Shown here: in pieces, positions 18,761 to 27,912 of the stretch
Layout of the letters: every line of letters starts with the position of its first letter
Numbering within the stretch: the first letter of the stretch is position 1
DNA from: Anianabacter salinae
GTDB lineage: Bacteria; Pseudomonadota; Alphaproteobacteria; Rhodobacterales; Rhodobacteraceae
Reading direction: 5' to 3'
NCBI RefSeq assembly: GCF_019061145.1
Contig: NZ_JAHQZS010000002.1
Location: 248,001-312,000 of the forward strand
Length of the DNA stretch: 64,000 nucleotides
The notes under the pieces: generated by a model
Database searches by the model: none
What the model saw: the letters and a program-made list of their open reading frames with translations, nothing else
Told to the model about the DNA's origin: nothing
Position numbers and translations under genes: made by a program

Positions 18761-19309
18761 TCAGTCCTTGTCCCGGGCCAGCTTGTCGCGCAGTTCCGCA
18801 AGCCCGGCAAAGGGCTTCACATCATCATCGGTCAGCGGCTCGGCACCGGATTCGGTGAACCGGGCCTCGACCGGCGGGATACCGTCCTTGCGCGGAAACG
18901 GCGGCAGCGCCAGCGCCAGCGCCTCGCGCATCACGGCGCCAAGCTCCAGCGTCTCGGGCAGCGGCTCGACCGTGTCGTCCTCGGGCATCTCGACCTCGGT
19001 GGCCTCGGGCACCTCGGGCGGATTGGCGCTGTAGCGGCGCTTCACTGCCTCGTCGATGCGGGTCGAGACCGGATCGAGGGTGACAACGCAGGCCTGCACC
19101 ACCGTCGCGCCCAGCACCGCCTCAAGCCGCCAGTCGCGCTTGCCGTCGGGGATCAGCCGCCCCTCCAGCCGCAGCTTGCGCAGGCCCAGGATGCCCAGGT
19201 CTGCGGCGATGGCAGCACGCTCGGACGCGTCCGGCTCGATCACGAATGCGCGCGTCTCGCCTGCAGGCAGGTCGGACAGTCTGAGGCGATCCTTGCCTAT
19301 CTGGGCCAT
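18761..19309 (-). CDS. yceD: YceD/DUF177 protein
   Basis: A 182-residue member of the DUF177 family, which in bacteria and chloroplasts affects 23S rRNA accumulation. It is nearly always encoded just upstream of rpmF, as here (153 bases away). The central LGATVVQACVVTLDPVSTRIDEAV is the recognisable core, and an acidic stretch follows. The ATG at 19309 (MAQIGKDRLRL) is divergent from the bamE-like gene. The molecular mechanism is not established. Confidence 0.82.
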   Translation of the reverse strand: MAQIGKDRLRLSDLPAGETRAFVIEPDASERAAIAADLGILGLRKLRLEGRLIPDGKRDWRLEAVLGATVVQACVVTLDPVSTRIDEAVKRRYSANPPEVPEATEVEMPEDDTVEPLPETLELGAVMREALALALPPFPRKDGIPPVEARFTESGAEPLTDDDVKPFAGLAELRDKLARDKD

Positions 19310-19408
19310 ATCGTTTCCAATTCTTGAACCTTGTGTCCCGAGTGATGTAGGTCGAGGTACGGATTGATACGCCACGTGACAAGGGGTCAGGGCATTGGGA
19401 GGCAGAGC

Positions 19409-19852
19409 ATGACAAAGGCAAGACGCTGGATCGCGGCCGCAGTGCTGTGCGTGATCGCCGCATGTTCGCCGATCGAGCGCAACCACGGCTATGTCCCGTC
19501 GGATGCGCAACTGGAGGAAATCATCGTCGGCGTCGACACCAAGGCCTCGGTGGAGGACGTGATCGGACGGCCCAGCGCCGCCGGAGTTCTCGACGGTGCG
19601 GGCTGGTATTATGTGCGTTCGGAATTCCAGACGCGCGGCCCGCTGCCCAAGCAGGAGGTCGACCGCGAGGTCGTGGCGATCACCTTCAACCAGGACGAGG
19701 TGGTGACCAACATCGAACGCTTCGGGCTTGAAGAGGGGCGCGTGGTGGCCTTGTCGCGCCGCGTAACCGATTCCAACGTCGAGGGCATCGGCTTCTTGCG
19801 GCAACTGTTCGGCAACATCGGCCGTCTCGACGCGGCGCAACTGCTGAACTGA
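19409..19852 (+). CDS. bamE: BamE/SmpA-family outer-membrane lipoprotein
   Basis: A 147-residue lipoprotein. The signal peptide ends in a lipobox with Cys19 (VIAAC-S), so it would be lipidated and sent to the outer membrane. The mature part has the BamE pattern: GVDTKASVEDVIGRPS, then a WYYV strand and a hydrophobic VVAITFNQDE strand. BamE supports the beta-barrel assembly machine. The divergent position from yceD-rpmF matches my memory of related genomes. Confidence 0.82.
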   Translation: MTKARRWIAAAVLCVIAACSPIERNHGYVPSDAQLEEIIVGVDTKASVEDVIGRPSAAGVLDGAGWYYVRSEFQTRGPLPKQEVDREVVAITFNQDEVVTNIERFGLEEGRVVALSRRVTDSNVEGIGFLRQLFGNIGRLDAAQLLN

Positions 19853-19909
19853 TCGAAGGCGGCCATCAAGATAGCGGCGAGGAGCCGTTAACGCCCCCGC
19901 CGCGACGCT

Positions 19910-20305
19910 TCAGCCGTCTTCGGGATCGAAGGCCAGCGCGACTCCGTTGATGCAGTAGCGCAGCCCGGTCGGCTGCGGGCCATCCGGAAAGACATGGCCA
20001 AGATGCGCGTCGCAGCGGTTGCAGTGCACTTCGGTGCGGGTCATGAACCAGCTCTTGTCGACGCTTTCGCCGACCATCTCTCCGTCCAGCGGTTGCCAGA
20101 AACTCGGCCAGCCGGTGCCGCTTTCGAACTTGTGCTCCTGGTCGAAAAGCGGCGCATCACAGCACACGCAGCGGAACGTGCCGGGCGCCTTGGGGAAATC
20201 ATCGTGGGTAAAGGCCCGCTCGGTGCCGTGCTTGCGCGTCACCTTGTAGGCCAGATCGTCAAGCTGGGCCTGCCATTCAGCCTCGGATTTGACCACCTTG
20301 TCCAT
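19910..20305 (-). CDS. msrB: Peptide-methionine (R)-S-oxide reductase MsrB
   Basis: A 131-residue enzyme that repairs methionine-R-sulfoxide. Structural zinc ligands are in CVCC and CNRC. The substrate motif ESGTGWPSFW and the catalytic cysteine in GLRYCINGVAL are intact. It is divergent from the OlsB-like gene. Confidence 0.96.
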   Translation of the reverse strand: MDKVVKSEAEWQAQLDDLAYKVTRKHGTERAFTHDDFPKAPGTFRCVCCDAPLFDQEHKFESGTGWPSFWQPLDGEMVGESVDKSWFMTRTEVHCNRCDAHLGHVFPDGPQPTGLRYCINGVALAFDPEDG

Positions 20306-20417
20306 CTTTCGCGTCCTCCTGTGCCGTCAAACGGCTGTCATATCTTGTGTGCTAATGCACCTCGAACCATATTTAGGCGGTGATCCCCCGTCCTCCAAGC
20401 CAAGGAGCGCGCAAGAC

Positions 20418-21170
20418 ATGCTGAGCTTACGCAAGGGCCGCTACGCCGCGCGCTTCGCCAAGGGCGATGCCGACATCCGTGCGGCGCAGGAACTGCGCTA
20501 CCTGACCTTCATCGCCTCGTCCGGCGCCGCCCCGCGCGAGGGCGCGCGCGATGCGGATGATTTCGACGCGGTCTGCGATCACGTTCTCGTGGAAGAGGTG
20601 AAGACGGGCCGCCTCGTGTGCTGTTTCCGCCTGCTGCCGCTGCCGCGCGGCACCGAGATCGGACGCAGCTATTCGGCGCAATACTACAACCTCAGCGCGC
20701 TCGAGGCGTTCGACGGCCCGATGGTCGAGATGGGGCGCTTCTGCATCCACCCGGATTACAAGGACCCCGATATCCTGCGCGTCGCCTGGGGCGCGATGAC
20801 CCGCTATGTCGATGAGCAGGGAGTCGAGATGCTGTTCGGCTGCTCGTCCTTCCACGGCACCGAGACCGAGAATTACCTCGATGCCTTCGCCATGCTGAAA
20901 GAACGGCACCTCGCGCCCAAGCTGTGGCTGCCCAAGGTCAAGGCGCCGAACGTGTTCCGCTTTGCCCGCCGCCTGCGCCGCAAGCCGGACGCCAAGCGCG
21001 CGATGCTGACGATGCCGCCGCTGCTGCGCACGTATCTCGTGATGGGCGGCTGGGTGTCGGACCACGCGGTGGTCGACCGGGACCTGAACACGCTGCATGT
21101 CTTCACCGGGCTGGAGATCCGGGCGATCCCGCCCGCGCGCCAGCGCCTGTTGCGCGCGGCGGCCGGGTAG
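20418..21170 (+). CDS. olsB: GNAT-fold N-acyltransferase, OlsB-like
   Basis: A 250-residue protein resembling ornithine N-acyltransferases (OlsB), which attach a 3-hydroxyacyl chain from ACP to ornithine in the first step of ornithine-lipid synthesis. Family features are the N-terminal IRAAQELRYLTF and the FDGPMVEMGRFCIHPDY segment. The start at 20418 has AAGGAG at 20402-20407. The usual partner OlsA (lyso-lipid acyltransferase) is not adjacent; a hairpin repeat and uup follow. OlsB is the best fit, but another long-chain N-acyl amino acid synthase is possible. Confidence 0.78.
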   Translation: MLSLRKGRYAARFAKGDADIRAAQELRYLTFIASSGAAPREGARDADDFDAVCDHVLVEEVKTGRLVCCFRLLPLPRGTEIGRSYSAQYYNLSALEAFDGPMVEMGRFCIHPDYKDPDILRVAWGAMTRYVDEQGVEMLFGCSSFHGTETENYLDAFAMLKERHLAPKLWLPKVKAPNVFRFARRLRRKPDAKRAMLTMPPLLRTYLVMGGWVSDHAVVDRDLNTLHVFTGLEIRAIPPARQRLLRAAAG

Positions 21171-21176
21171 GGCGAC

Positions 21177-21220
21177 AGGATTTCATCGAAATCCTGAACC
21201 AAAATCCTGTCAGGATTTTG
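21177..21220. repeat. Tandem double-hairpin intergenic repeat, copy 1 (family B)
   Basis: The first stem is AGGATTTC (21177-21184) with GAAATCCT (21188-21195). The second is CAAAATCCTG (21200-21209) with CAGGATTTTG (21211-21220). The linker TGAACC resembles that of the pair at 44581-44623. It lies between olsB and uup and could act as a terminator or mRNA-stabilising element. Confidence 0.7.
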
Positions 21221-21262
21221 CGCCCGTTGACGGCGCTGCGCGGCAAGGATAGCTCGGCGCCC

Positions 21263-23080
21263 ATGGCACAGCCCCCACTCCTCCAGCTTTCCGATATCGC
21301 GCTGACGTTCGGCGGCGATCCCGTGTTCGACGGCCTTGATCTGGCCGTGCAACCCGGCGACCGCATTGCCCTTGTGGGGCGCAACGGATCGGGCAAGTCG
21401 ACGTTGATGAAGGTCATGGCAGGGCTGGTCGAAGCCGACCGCGGCGCGCGTGTCGTGCCGCCCGGCGTTTCCGTGGGCTACATGGAACAGCACCCCGACA
21501 TCTCGGGCTTCGCGACGCTGGGCGACTTCGCCGCCAGCGGCCTCGATCCCGATGACGCCTACCGCGTCGAGATGGCTGCCGAGGGTCTGAAGCTGCGGCT
21601 CGACACGCCCACCGACAAGGCCTCGGGGGGCGAGCGCCGCCGTGCGGCGCTGGCCAAGCTGATGGCCGAGGCGCCAGAATTGATGCTGCTGGACGAGCCG
21701 ACGAACCATCTCGACATCCAGGCCATCGAGTGGCTGGAGGATCAGCTCAAGACCACGCGCACCGCCTTCATCCTCATCAGCCACGACCGCGCCTTCCTGC
21801 GCGCGCTGACCCGCGCGACGCTGTGGCTCGACCGGGGCGTCGTGCGGCGGCAGGAACAAGGGTTCGAGCATTTCGAGGCGTGGCGCGACAAGGTCTGGGA
21901 CGACGAGGACGCCGCGCGCCACAAGCTTGATCGCAAGATCAAGGCCGAGGCCCGCTGGGCCGTCGAAGGCATCAGCGCCCGGCGCAAGCGCAACCAGGGC
22001 CGGGTGCGCGAACTTGGCAAGCTGCGCGAGACGCGGGCGGGCATGATCCGGCGGCAGGGCGCGGCGGCGATGGCGATCGACGCCGGGCCGAAGTCGGGCA
22101 AGAAGGTGATCGAGGCCGAAGCCATCTCGAAATCCTTTGGCGACCGCACGATCCTGAGGCCGTTCTCGTTGCGCGTGGAACGCGGTGAGTGCATCGCCTT
22201 CGTCGGCCCCAATGGTGCGGGCAAGACGACGCTTCTCAAGATGCTGACGGGCGAGGTTGCGCCGGACACCGGCCGCGTCAGCCTGGGCACCAACATCGAG
22301 ATGGCGGTGTTCGACCAGAACCGCAGCGCGCTCGACCCCGACCTGACGCTTTGGGAATCGCTGACCGGCGATCACGGCATGCGGGTGTCGGGCAAGTCCG
22401 ACCAAGTGATGGTGCGCGGCGAGCCGCGCCATGTGGTCGGCTATCTCAAGGATTTCCTGTTCTCGGACGCGCAGGCGCGCGCGCCGGTGCGCTCGCTGTC
22501 GGGCGGGGAAAAGGCGCGGCTGCTGCTGGCGCGGATCATGGCGCGGCAATCGAACCTTCTGGTGCTGGACGAGCCGACTAACGATCTGGATGTCGAGACG
22601 CTGGATCTGTTGCAGGAACTGGTCGCCGATTTCGACGGCACCGTCCTTGTGGTCAGCCACGACCGCGACTTCCTCGACCGCGTGGCGACGACGACGGTGG
22701 CGCTGGAAGGCGACGGCAAGGCGACGGTCTATGCCGGCGGGTGGAGCGACTACCGCGACCAGCGCGCGGAGGCAGCAGCGCTGGACGAGCCTGCACGGAC
22801 GGCCCCCCAGAAGCCTGCGGTAAGCGGCAAGGCTTCCGCGAAAGCCCCGGACCCTGCGCTGACCTTTACCGAAAAGCACCGGCTGGACAGTCTTCCGGCA
22901 GAGATCGAGCGCCTCGAGGCCGAGATCGGCAAGCTGGAACAGTTGCTTGCGGATCCGGCGTTGTTCACGCGGGAGCCGGTGAAGTTCCGCAAGGCGACCG
23001 AGGCGCTGGCCGAACGCCAGACACGGCTGGCGCGGTGCGAGGACGAATGGCTGTCTCTCGCCGAAAAGGCGGGCGCCTGA
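21263..23080 (+). CDS. uup: ABC-F ATPase, Uup-like
   Basis: A 605-residue soluble protein with two ABC ATPase domains and no membrane helices. Walker A motifs are GRNGSGKST and GPNGAGKTT, the signatures SGGERRRAA and LSGGEKARL. The C-terminal 70 residues (from FTEKHRLDSLPAEIERLEAE) form the coiled-coil domain of the Uup branch. ABC-F proteins act on the ribosome or on branched DNA structures rather than in transport. The ATG at 21263 starts just before the first conserved strand. Confidence 0.9.
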   Translation: MAQPPLLQLSDIALTFGGDPVFDGLDLAVQPGDRIALVGRNGSGKSTLMKVMAGLVEADRGARVVPPGVSVGYMEQHPDISGFATLGDFAASGLDPDDAYRVEMAAEGLKLRLDTPTDKASGGERRRAALAKLMAEAPELMLLDEPTNHLDIQAIEWLEDQLKTTRTAFILISHDRAFLRALTRATLWLDRGVVRRQEQGFEHFEAWRDKVWDDEDAARHKLDRKIKAEARWAVEGISARRKRNQGRVRELGKLRETRAGMIRRQGAAAMAIDAGPKSGKKVIEAEAISKSFGDRTILRPFSLRVERGECIAFVGPNGAGKTTLLKMLTGEVAPDTGRVSLGTNIEMAVFDQNRSALDPDLTLWESLTGDHGMRVSGKSDQVMVRGEPRHVVGYLKDFLFSDAQARAPVRSLSGGEKARLLLARIMARQSNLLVLDEPTNDLDVETLDLLQELVADFDGTVLVVSHDRDFLDRVATTTVALEGDGKATVYAGGWSDYRDQRAEAAALDEPARTAPQKPAVSGKASAKAPDPALTFTEKHRLDSLPAEIERLEAEIGKLEQLLADPALFTREPVKFRKATEALAERQTRLARCEDEWLSLAEKAGA

Positions 23081-23269
23081 CACGTCTGCGTGAAAGGCAT
23101 CTTTCCGCCGACACCCGGGCCCGGTTTGGGCAATTCGGCGCGCATGCGAAACGATCACGGAAACGCGCGTCGCAACCCCGGAACAAACCCGATTTCTGCC
23201 CGTTGAGCAGGCGATGGTCGTCACCGAACGGCGGCCGCGACGCTGCGAACCACAACGATGGAGACAGGC

Positions 23270-23866
23270 ATGAAAACGCTACTGATCGCAGGCGGCTCCG
23301 CCGCCCTGATTTCGACCTCGGCATTCGCCGGGAACTTGGACCCCGCACCCGTTGAGCCGGTGATCGTCCAGCCTGCGCCTGTCGCAGCGCCCGCCGGTGT
23401 CGACTGGTCCGGCAGCTATGGCGGTGTGTCGCTGGGCTATGGCACGTCGGTGACGAGCACGGCCCCAAGCGGTGACGGCATCGTCGGCGGCGCGTTCGTC
23501 GGCTACAACTACGACTTCGGCAACTTCGTCGTGGGTGCGGAAACCGAATATCAGCAGTCGGGCATCACCTATGGCGGCGGCGCCGGCCGGATCGACAACT
23601 TCACCCGTCTGAAGGCGAAGTTCGGCGTCGAGGCTGACCGCGCGCTGTTCTACGCAACCGGCGGCGCGACGCTGGCGAACGGCACCGTGAACGGCAACAG
23701 CTTCTCCGACACCGGCTACAACGTGGGCGTCGGCATGGACTATGCCGTCACCGATCGCTGGACCGTCGGCGCCGAGGCGCTTTACAACCGCTTCGACGAT
23801 GTCGGCAACACGACCACCGACGTCGATGCGACGACCTTCTCGGCGCGGGTCGGCTACCGCTTCTGA
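23270..23866 (+). CDS. Outer-membrane beta-barrel protein (opacity/OmpA-like porin family)
   Basis: A 198-residue protein with a clean Sec signal peptide (MKTLLIAGGSAALISTSAFA), a short Pro/Val-rich linker and alternating amphipathic strands ending in aromatic VGYRF, the outer-membrane insertion signature. The pattern GGVSLGYG...GAFVGYNYDFGNFVVGAETEY fits an eight-stranded barrel. The start at 23270 follows GGAG with six-base spacing. A strong terminator follows. Confidence 0.88.
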   Translation: MKTLLIAGGSAALISTSAFAGNLDPAPVEPVIVQPAPVAAPAGVDWSGSYGGVSLGYGTSVTSTAPSGDGIVGGAFVGYNYDFGNFVVGAETEYQQSGITYGGGAGRIDNFTRLKAKFGVEADRALFYATGGATLANGTVNGNSFSDTGYNVGVGMDYAVTDRWTVGAEALYNRFDDVGNTTTDVDATTFSARVGYRF

Positions 23867-23884
23867 TCCTTTGGCCTGAGAAAC

Positions 23885-25303
23885 TCATTGAACGCCGGGC
23901 CTTTGCCCGGCGTTCTTCGTTTGTGACGTGAGGTCGCGCAGAACCTCTGCCACACACATCACGTCATCCCGGGTGCAGTCGAACTGTCCCACCTGCACGC
24001 GGATCACGAAGGCTCCGTCGTGGCGGGTCTGGGTCAGGTAGACGCGCCCGTCGTCGTTGATCCTCTCCAGCAGCGCCTCGGTCGCAGCGTTGTCGCCATG
24101 CCGGAAGGTGAACAGCGACAGGCGGGGTTCTGTAACGATCTCGAAGCCGTCCATGCCCCGGATCACCTCGCACAGCTCCGCCGCCCAGGTGACATGGTTC
24201 CTGATGCGCGCGCGCAGCCCTTCGAGGCCATAGGCGCGCATCAGGAACCACAGTTTCAGCGCGCGGAACCGGCGGCCCAGCGGCACGGTCCATTCATTGA
24301 AGTTGGTGATCTCGTCCTGCCCCAGCGTATTGAGGTATTCGGGCCGCAAGCCCAGCGTGCGGACCTGCGGAACCGGGTCGGCCAGGAACTGGACCGCGCA
24401 ATCAAACTGCGCGCCAAGCCATTTGTGCGGGTTGAAGACGATGCTGTCGGCGCCGTCGACGCCGTCCCAGAGATACCGGAATTCCGGGCAGATCATCGCC
24501 GATCCAGCCCATGCCGCATCGACATGGACATAGGCATCATGCGCCTTGGCGACCTTCAGGCACTCGGCGATGCGGTCCGAGGCGCCCACCGACGTGCCGC
24601 CGACGGAAAGGATCACCCCCGCAATGGCCGTTCCGTTCGATTTGTGCTGCACCAGTGCATTGTTCAGGGCATCTGGACGCATGGACAGCGTGTCGTCTGT
24701 TGGAATCTTGATGGTGTTCGCCTGCCCGATCCCCGCGATACGCGCCGCCTTGTCGATCGAGGAATGCGTCTGCCCGCTGGCAAACAGCGCCATTTTCGGC
24801 ATCCCCGACAACCCGTCCTCCAGCCCGCGCCAGTCCAGGGCCCGCTCGCGCATGGTCAGAACCGCCGACAGGGTCGCGGTGGTCGCGCTGTCGTGGATCA
24901 CGCCGGTGAAGTGATGGCCAAGGCCCAAGGCATCGCGCAGCCAGCGCACCATGACCTGTTCGATCTCGGTCGCCGCGGGCGAGGTCTGCCACAGCATCGC
25001 CTGCGCGGCGATGGCGTTGGCCAGTTGTTCGGCCAGCATCGAGGCGGGGGCGGCGTTGGCGGGAAAATAGGCAAAGAAACGCGGGTGCTGCCAGTGGGTC
25101 ATGGCGTTCGGCACGATCCGCTCGAAATCGGCAAAGATCGTTTCCATGTTTTCAGCGGCTTCGGGGGCCTGCGCGGGCAGGGCGGCGGCGGTCTGTCCGG
25201 GCTGCACCTGCGCGCGCACCGGGCGGTCCCGCAGGCCCGCGTGATAGTCGCGGGTCCAGTCGGCGGCTCGCTTCGACCAATGCGCAAGATCGTCGTGGTT
25301 CAT
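23885..25303 (-). CDS. Group II PLP-dependent amino-acid decarboxylase family protein
   Basis: A 472-residue fold-type I PLP enzyme of the aromatic-L-amino-acid/tyrosine/glutamate decarboxylase family. The Schiff-base lysine is in FNPHKWLGAQFDC, the cofactor aspartate in VHVDAAWAGSA, and the N-terminal THWQHPRFFAYFPAN is typical. Substrate cannot be read. It is the last gene of a coupled trio, overlapping the ICL/PEP-mutase-like gene by four bases. Its final codons contain the terminator of the opposite gene. Confidence 0.88.
   Translation of the reverse strand: MNHDDLAHWSKRAADWTRDYHAGLRDRPVRAQVQPGQTAAALPAQAPEAAENMETIFADFERIVPNAMTHWQHPRFFAYFPANAAPASMLAEQLANAIAAQAMLWQTSPAATEIEQVMVRWLRDALGLGHHFTGVIHDSATTATLSAVLTMRERALDWRGLEDGLSGMPKMALFASGQTHSSIDKAARIAGIGQANTIKIPTDDTLSMRPDALNNALVQHKSNGTAIAGVILSVGGTSVGASDRIAECLKVAKAHDAYVHVDAAWAGSAMICPEFRYLWDGVDGADSIVFNPHKWLGAQFDCAVQFLADPVPQVRTLGLRPEYLNTLGQDEITNFNEWTVPLGRRFRALKLWFLMRAYGLEGLRARIRNHVTWAAELCEVIRGMDGFEIVTEPRLSLFTFRHGDNAATEALLERINDDGRVYLTQTRHDGAFVIRVQVGQFDCTRDDVMCVAEVLRDLTSQTKNAGQRPGVQ
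23891..23922 (+). terminator. Terminator of the barrel-protein gene, inside the opposing CDS
   Basis: AACGCCGGGC (23891-23900) pairs with GCCCGGCGTT (23905-23914) around a CTTT loop, followed by CTTCGTTT. It overlaps the last codons of the convergent decarboxylase gene. Confidence 0.75.
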
Positions 25304-26133
25304 GCGGTGTCCTTTCCGGCGCCGGTCAGCAGTGCATCGACGTCCGCGCCGGGCATCCCGGCCCCCAGCGCGCCGAAATCGCCGTGGTTGAAGATATCGC
25401 CTGCCGTCTCGGCGATCACCCGGTGGGTCAGGCGCGCCAGCGCCGATCCCAATGAGATCCGCGCGATCCCTGCAGCGGCAAAGGCGTCACGGCTGGTCGA
25501 GGCAAAGCGGCCCGCTGCAAGCGCGTTGACCGGCTTGGCCGTGGCCGCGACGACCTTCTTCAAGGACGCCATGCCGGGCGGCATCGGCACATAGAGGCAG
25601 TCGGCCCCGGCGGCGTCGAACGCCTCGATCCGCGCGATGGCCTCTTCCATGCCGTAGGCGCCGGTCATCACGCCGTCGGCGCGCGCCACCAGCACGAAAT
25701 CACCCGAAAGGGCGCGGGCGGCGGCCACGGCGGCGCGGATGCGTTCCACCGCCAGATCGCGGGCGTAAGGCGCACCGGCCGCGAAATCGGTGTCCTCGAT
25801 GGAGATGCCCGCAAGCCCCGCCTCGGCGGACAGGCGCACGGTCTCGGCCACGGTCTCGGGGTCATCGCCGAATCCGTTCTCGAAATCGCCGGACACCGGC
25901 ACGTTGACCGCCGCGACAAGCGCCTCGGCATGGACCAGTGCCTCATCGCGGGTCACGGTGCCGCCATCGCGGCGGCCAAGGGTGAAGGCATGTGCGGCAG
26001 AGGACGTGCCGATCGCGGGCGCGCCAAGGGCGGCCAGCATCCGGGCAGACCCGGCGTCCCAGGCGTTCGCAAGGACAAAGGGCATGCCGGGGCGGTGCAG
26101 CGCGCGGAACTCCGCGCCGATGTCGCGTGTCAT
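25300..26133 (-). CDS. Isocitrate lyase/PEP mutase superfamily protein
   Basis: A 277-residue TIM-barrel protein with GDFENGFGDDPETVAETVR and the metal-region motif ISIEDTDF. It lacks the KKCGH lyase motif of isocitrate and methylisocitrate lyases and the EDK...N motif of true PEP mutase. It therefore belongs to the less-defined branch that includes oxaloacetate decarboxylase-like and carboxy-phosphonate-like enzymes. It starts at 26133, overlapping the aminotransferase stop (ATGA). The reaction is unknown. Confidence 0.82.
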   Translation of the reverse strand: MTRDIGAEFRALHRPGMPFVLANAWDAGSARMLAALGAPAIGTSSAAHAFTLGRRDGGTVTRDEALVHAEALVAAVNVPVSGDFENGFGDDPETVAETVRLSAEAGLAGISIEDTDFAAGAPYARDLAVERIRAAVAAARALSGDFVLVARADGVMTGAYGMEEAIARIEAFDAAGADCLYVPMPPGMASLKKVVAATAKPVNALAAGRFASTSRDAFAAAGIARISLGSALARLTHRVIAETAGDIFNHGDFGALGAGMPGADVDALLTGAGKDTA

Positions 26134-27299
26134 GGGGTGATCTCCTCTGTGAAGCGGATGAGGCTGGTCAGGGCGGCGTCCAGTTCATCATCGGGCCGGG
26201 TCAGCGCCAGCCGGACATGCCCCGCCGCCGCGCGCCCGAAACTTTCGCCGGGCATCACGGCAATCAGCCGCTCGGTCAGCAGGCGGTTTGCAAACTCGAT
26301 GCCCGAAAGCCCCGTCGCGCGGATGTCGAGCATGGCATACATCGCGCCGCCCGGCGGGATCAGCCGCAGCACGTTCTGCCCTTCAAGCCGGGCCGCAAGC
26401 AGGTCACGCCGCCGCCGGAACGGCTCTGCGATGGACGCCTCGAAGTCCGGGCCACGGTTCAGCGCATAAAGCGCCGCCATCTGGATGAAGCCCGGCACGC
26501 CATAAGTGGTGGCCAGCGCAAGGCTCGCCAGCGCCTCGACCACCGGCGCGGGCGCGACGATCCAGCCGATGCGGCTGCCGGTCATGGCGTAGCTTTTCGA
26601 CATCGAGCCGACGACGAGCGTGCGCGCGGCCATGCCGGGCAGGGCGCGCGGGCTGAAATGCGCGCCGTCCCAGACCTGGCTGTCATAGACCTCATCCGAG
26701 ATCAGCCACAGGTCTCGGTCCTGTGCAAAGCCCGCGATGGTGTCCAGCGTGGCGGCATCATAGACCGTGCCGGTCGGGTTGTTCGGCGTGTTGATCAGCA
26801 GGCTGCGGGCCTGAGGTGCAGCGTCAAGATCGCGGCGCAACGGTTTGAAATCGTTGTCTGGAGAGGTTGCGATGACATGCGGAACCGCGCCCACGGCACG
26901 GATCGTGCCGGGATAGGTCACGTAGTAGGGATCGAGGTGCAGCGCGCCGTCGCCTGGATCGCAGGTCGTCGCGTGGGCCGCCAGAAGCGCCGCCTGTCCT
27001 CCCGCCGTCACGATCACGTTCTCGGGCCCCGTCGCAACGCCCGACTGCGCCGCGACCCGTCCGGCGATGGCCGCGCGCAGGGCAGGCAGGCCGGGCACGT
27101 CGGCGTATCCGGTGTGCCCGCCGCGCGCCGCGCGCATCATCGCGTTCAGGATCGCCGGGTCCGTCGGCACGTCATGCTCGCCGATGGTCAACTCGGTCAC
27201 GGGCTGACCCGCCGCCTTCATCGCGCGCGCCTGGTAGAACACCGCCCAGCCGTCGCCGCCGCCGCCGTTGAGCCCGGTGATCCGTGCCGAGAGTTCCAT
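26130..27299 (-). CDS. Class I/II PLP-dependent aminotransferase
   Basis: A 389-residue AspC-type fold-type I enzyme. Visible are the N-terminal ITGLNGGGGDGW, NTPNNPTGTVYD, the aspartate in ISDEVYDSQV, and the PLP lysine in GSMSKSYAMTGSRIGW. Substrate specificity is not readable. It is the first gene of the coupled trio and is probably transcribed from the region shared with the upstream mmcQ-like gene. Confidence 0.9.
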   Translation of the reverse strand: MELSARITGLNGGGGDGWAVFYQARAMKAAGQPVTELTIGEHDVPTDPAILNAMMRAARGGHTGYADVPGLPALRAAIAGRVAAQSGVATGPENVIVTAGGQAALLAAHATTCDPGDGALHLDPYYVTYPGTIRAVGAVPHVIATSPDNDFKPLRRDLDAAPQARSLLINTPNNPTGTVYDAATLDTIAGFAQDRDLWLISDEVYDSQVWDGAHFSPRALPGMAARTLVVGSMSKSYAMTGSRIGWIVAPAPVVEALASLALATTYGVPGFIQMAALYALNRGPDFEASIAEPFRRRRDLLAARLEGQNVLRLIPPGGAMYAMLDIRATGLSGIEFANRLLTERLIAVMPGESFGRAAAGHVRLALTRPDDELDAALTSLIRFTEEITP

Positions 27300-27367
27300 T
27301 GCTTCACCTGTTAAGTATCCTGGTGCACACGACCCCGGCGCCGCCGACTTGTCAATGCGTCCCGCAG

Positions 27368-27727
27368 TCAGCCGAAACCCTTGACCGGCCAGGGGTCAAG
27401 CGCCGCTTGTGCCTTGCGCGTCAGCCCGGCGCGGATGAGGCTGTAAGACGCCTCGATCCGGTGGCGCAATTCATCCTCGGGGCAATCCTCGGGCAACAGG
27501 ATCCACGAGCGGTGGAAATACGCAGGCTTGGTGCCGACACCCGCCGCGCGCAGCATCTCAGCCGTCTCGACCGAGTCGCATTTGACCACGACGCCGCGCT
27601 GCACCGCGCCGATGCAGGCGAACATCTTGCCGCCGACCTTCCACGCGTCATGTCCGCCGCCCCAGGGGTCGGAGACCTCGGCGCCGGGCAGCGGCGTGCA
27701 GATGGCGGTGACACGGTCATTGAACAT
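27368..27727 (-). CDS. MmcQ/YjbR-family protein
   Basis: A 119-residue small protein of the MmcQ/YjbR fold, seen in [21 protein letters not shown] and [12 protein letters not shown]. Members have a double-wing DNA-binding-like fold, but no biochemical role is established. It is divergent from cysS across about 185 bases. Confidence 0.82.
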   Translation of the reverse strand: MFNDRVTAICTPLPGAEVSDPWGGGHDAWKVGGKMFACIGAVQRGVVVKCDSVETAEMLRAAGVGTKPAYFHRSWILLPEDCPEDELRHRIEASYSLIRAGLTRKAQAALDPWPVKGFG

Positions 27728-27912
27728 GGCGTGATGCTATCATGCCGCTTGCAATGCGGGAACACGGCGGCTACCGCTGGAGCCATGAAAACGCGTGGCA
27801 TCATTTCCTGCTGCATTCCCTGCTGACATCGTCGCGCGGGGTCTTTTCGTTTTCACTTTCCAACGAAGTTGTTAAAGCCCCGCCGGGACACGCGCCCTTG
27901 CGAGGACGACAC

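Noticed and set aside
20418-23080. Reading olsB and uup as an ornithine-lipid operon
   Set aside because: uup encodes a soluble ABC-F protein unrelated to lipid synthesis, and a double-hairpin repeat separates the genes. OlsA is not present.
20873-23224. 783-codon minus-strand ORF opposite olsB and uup
   Set aside because: Same reason: an antisense shadow of the ABC-F ATPase in high-G+C DNA.
25300-27299. Phosphonate biosynthesis cluster (PEP mutase plus decarboxylase plus aminotransferase)
   Set aside because: The PEP-mutase motif is missing and the decarboxylase is a PLP amino-acid type, not the thiamine-dependent phosphonopyruvate decarboxylase.
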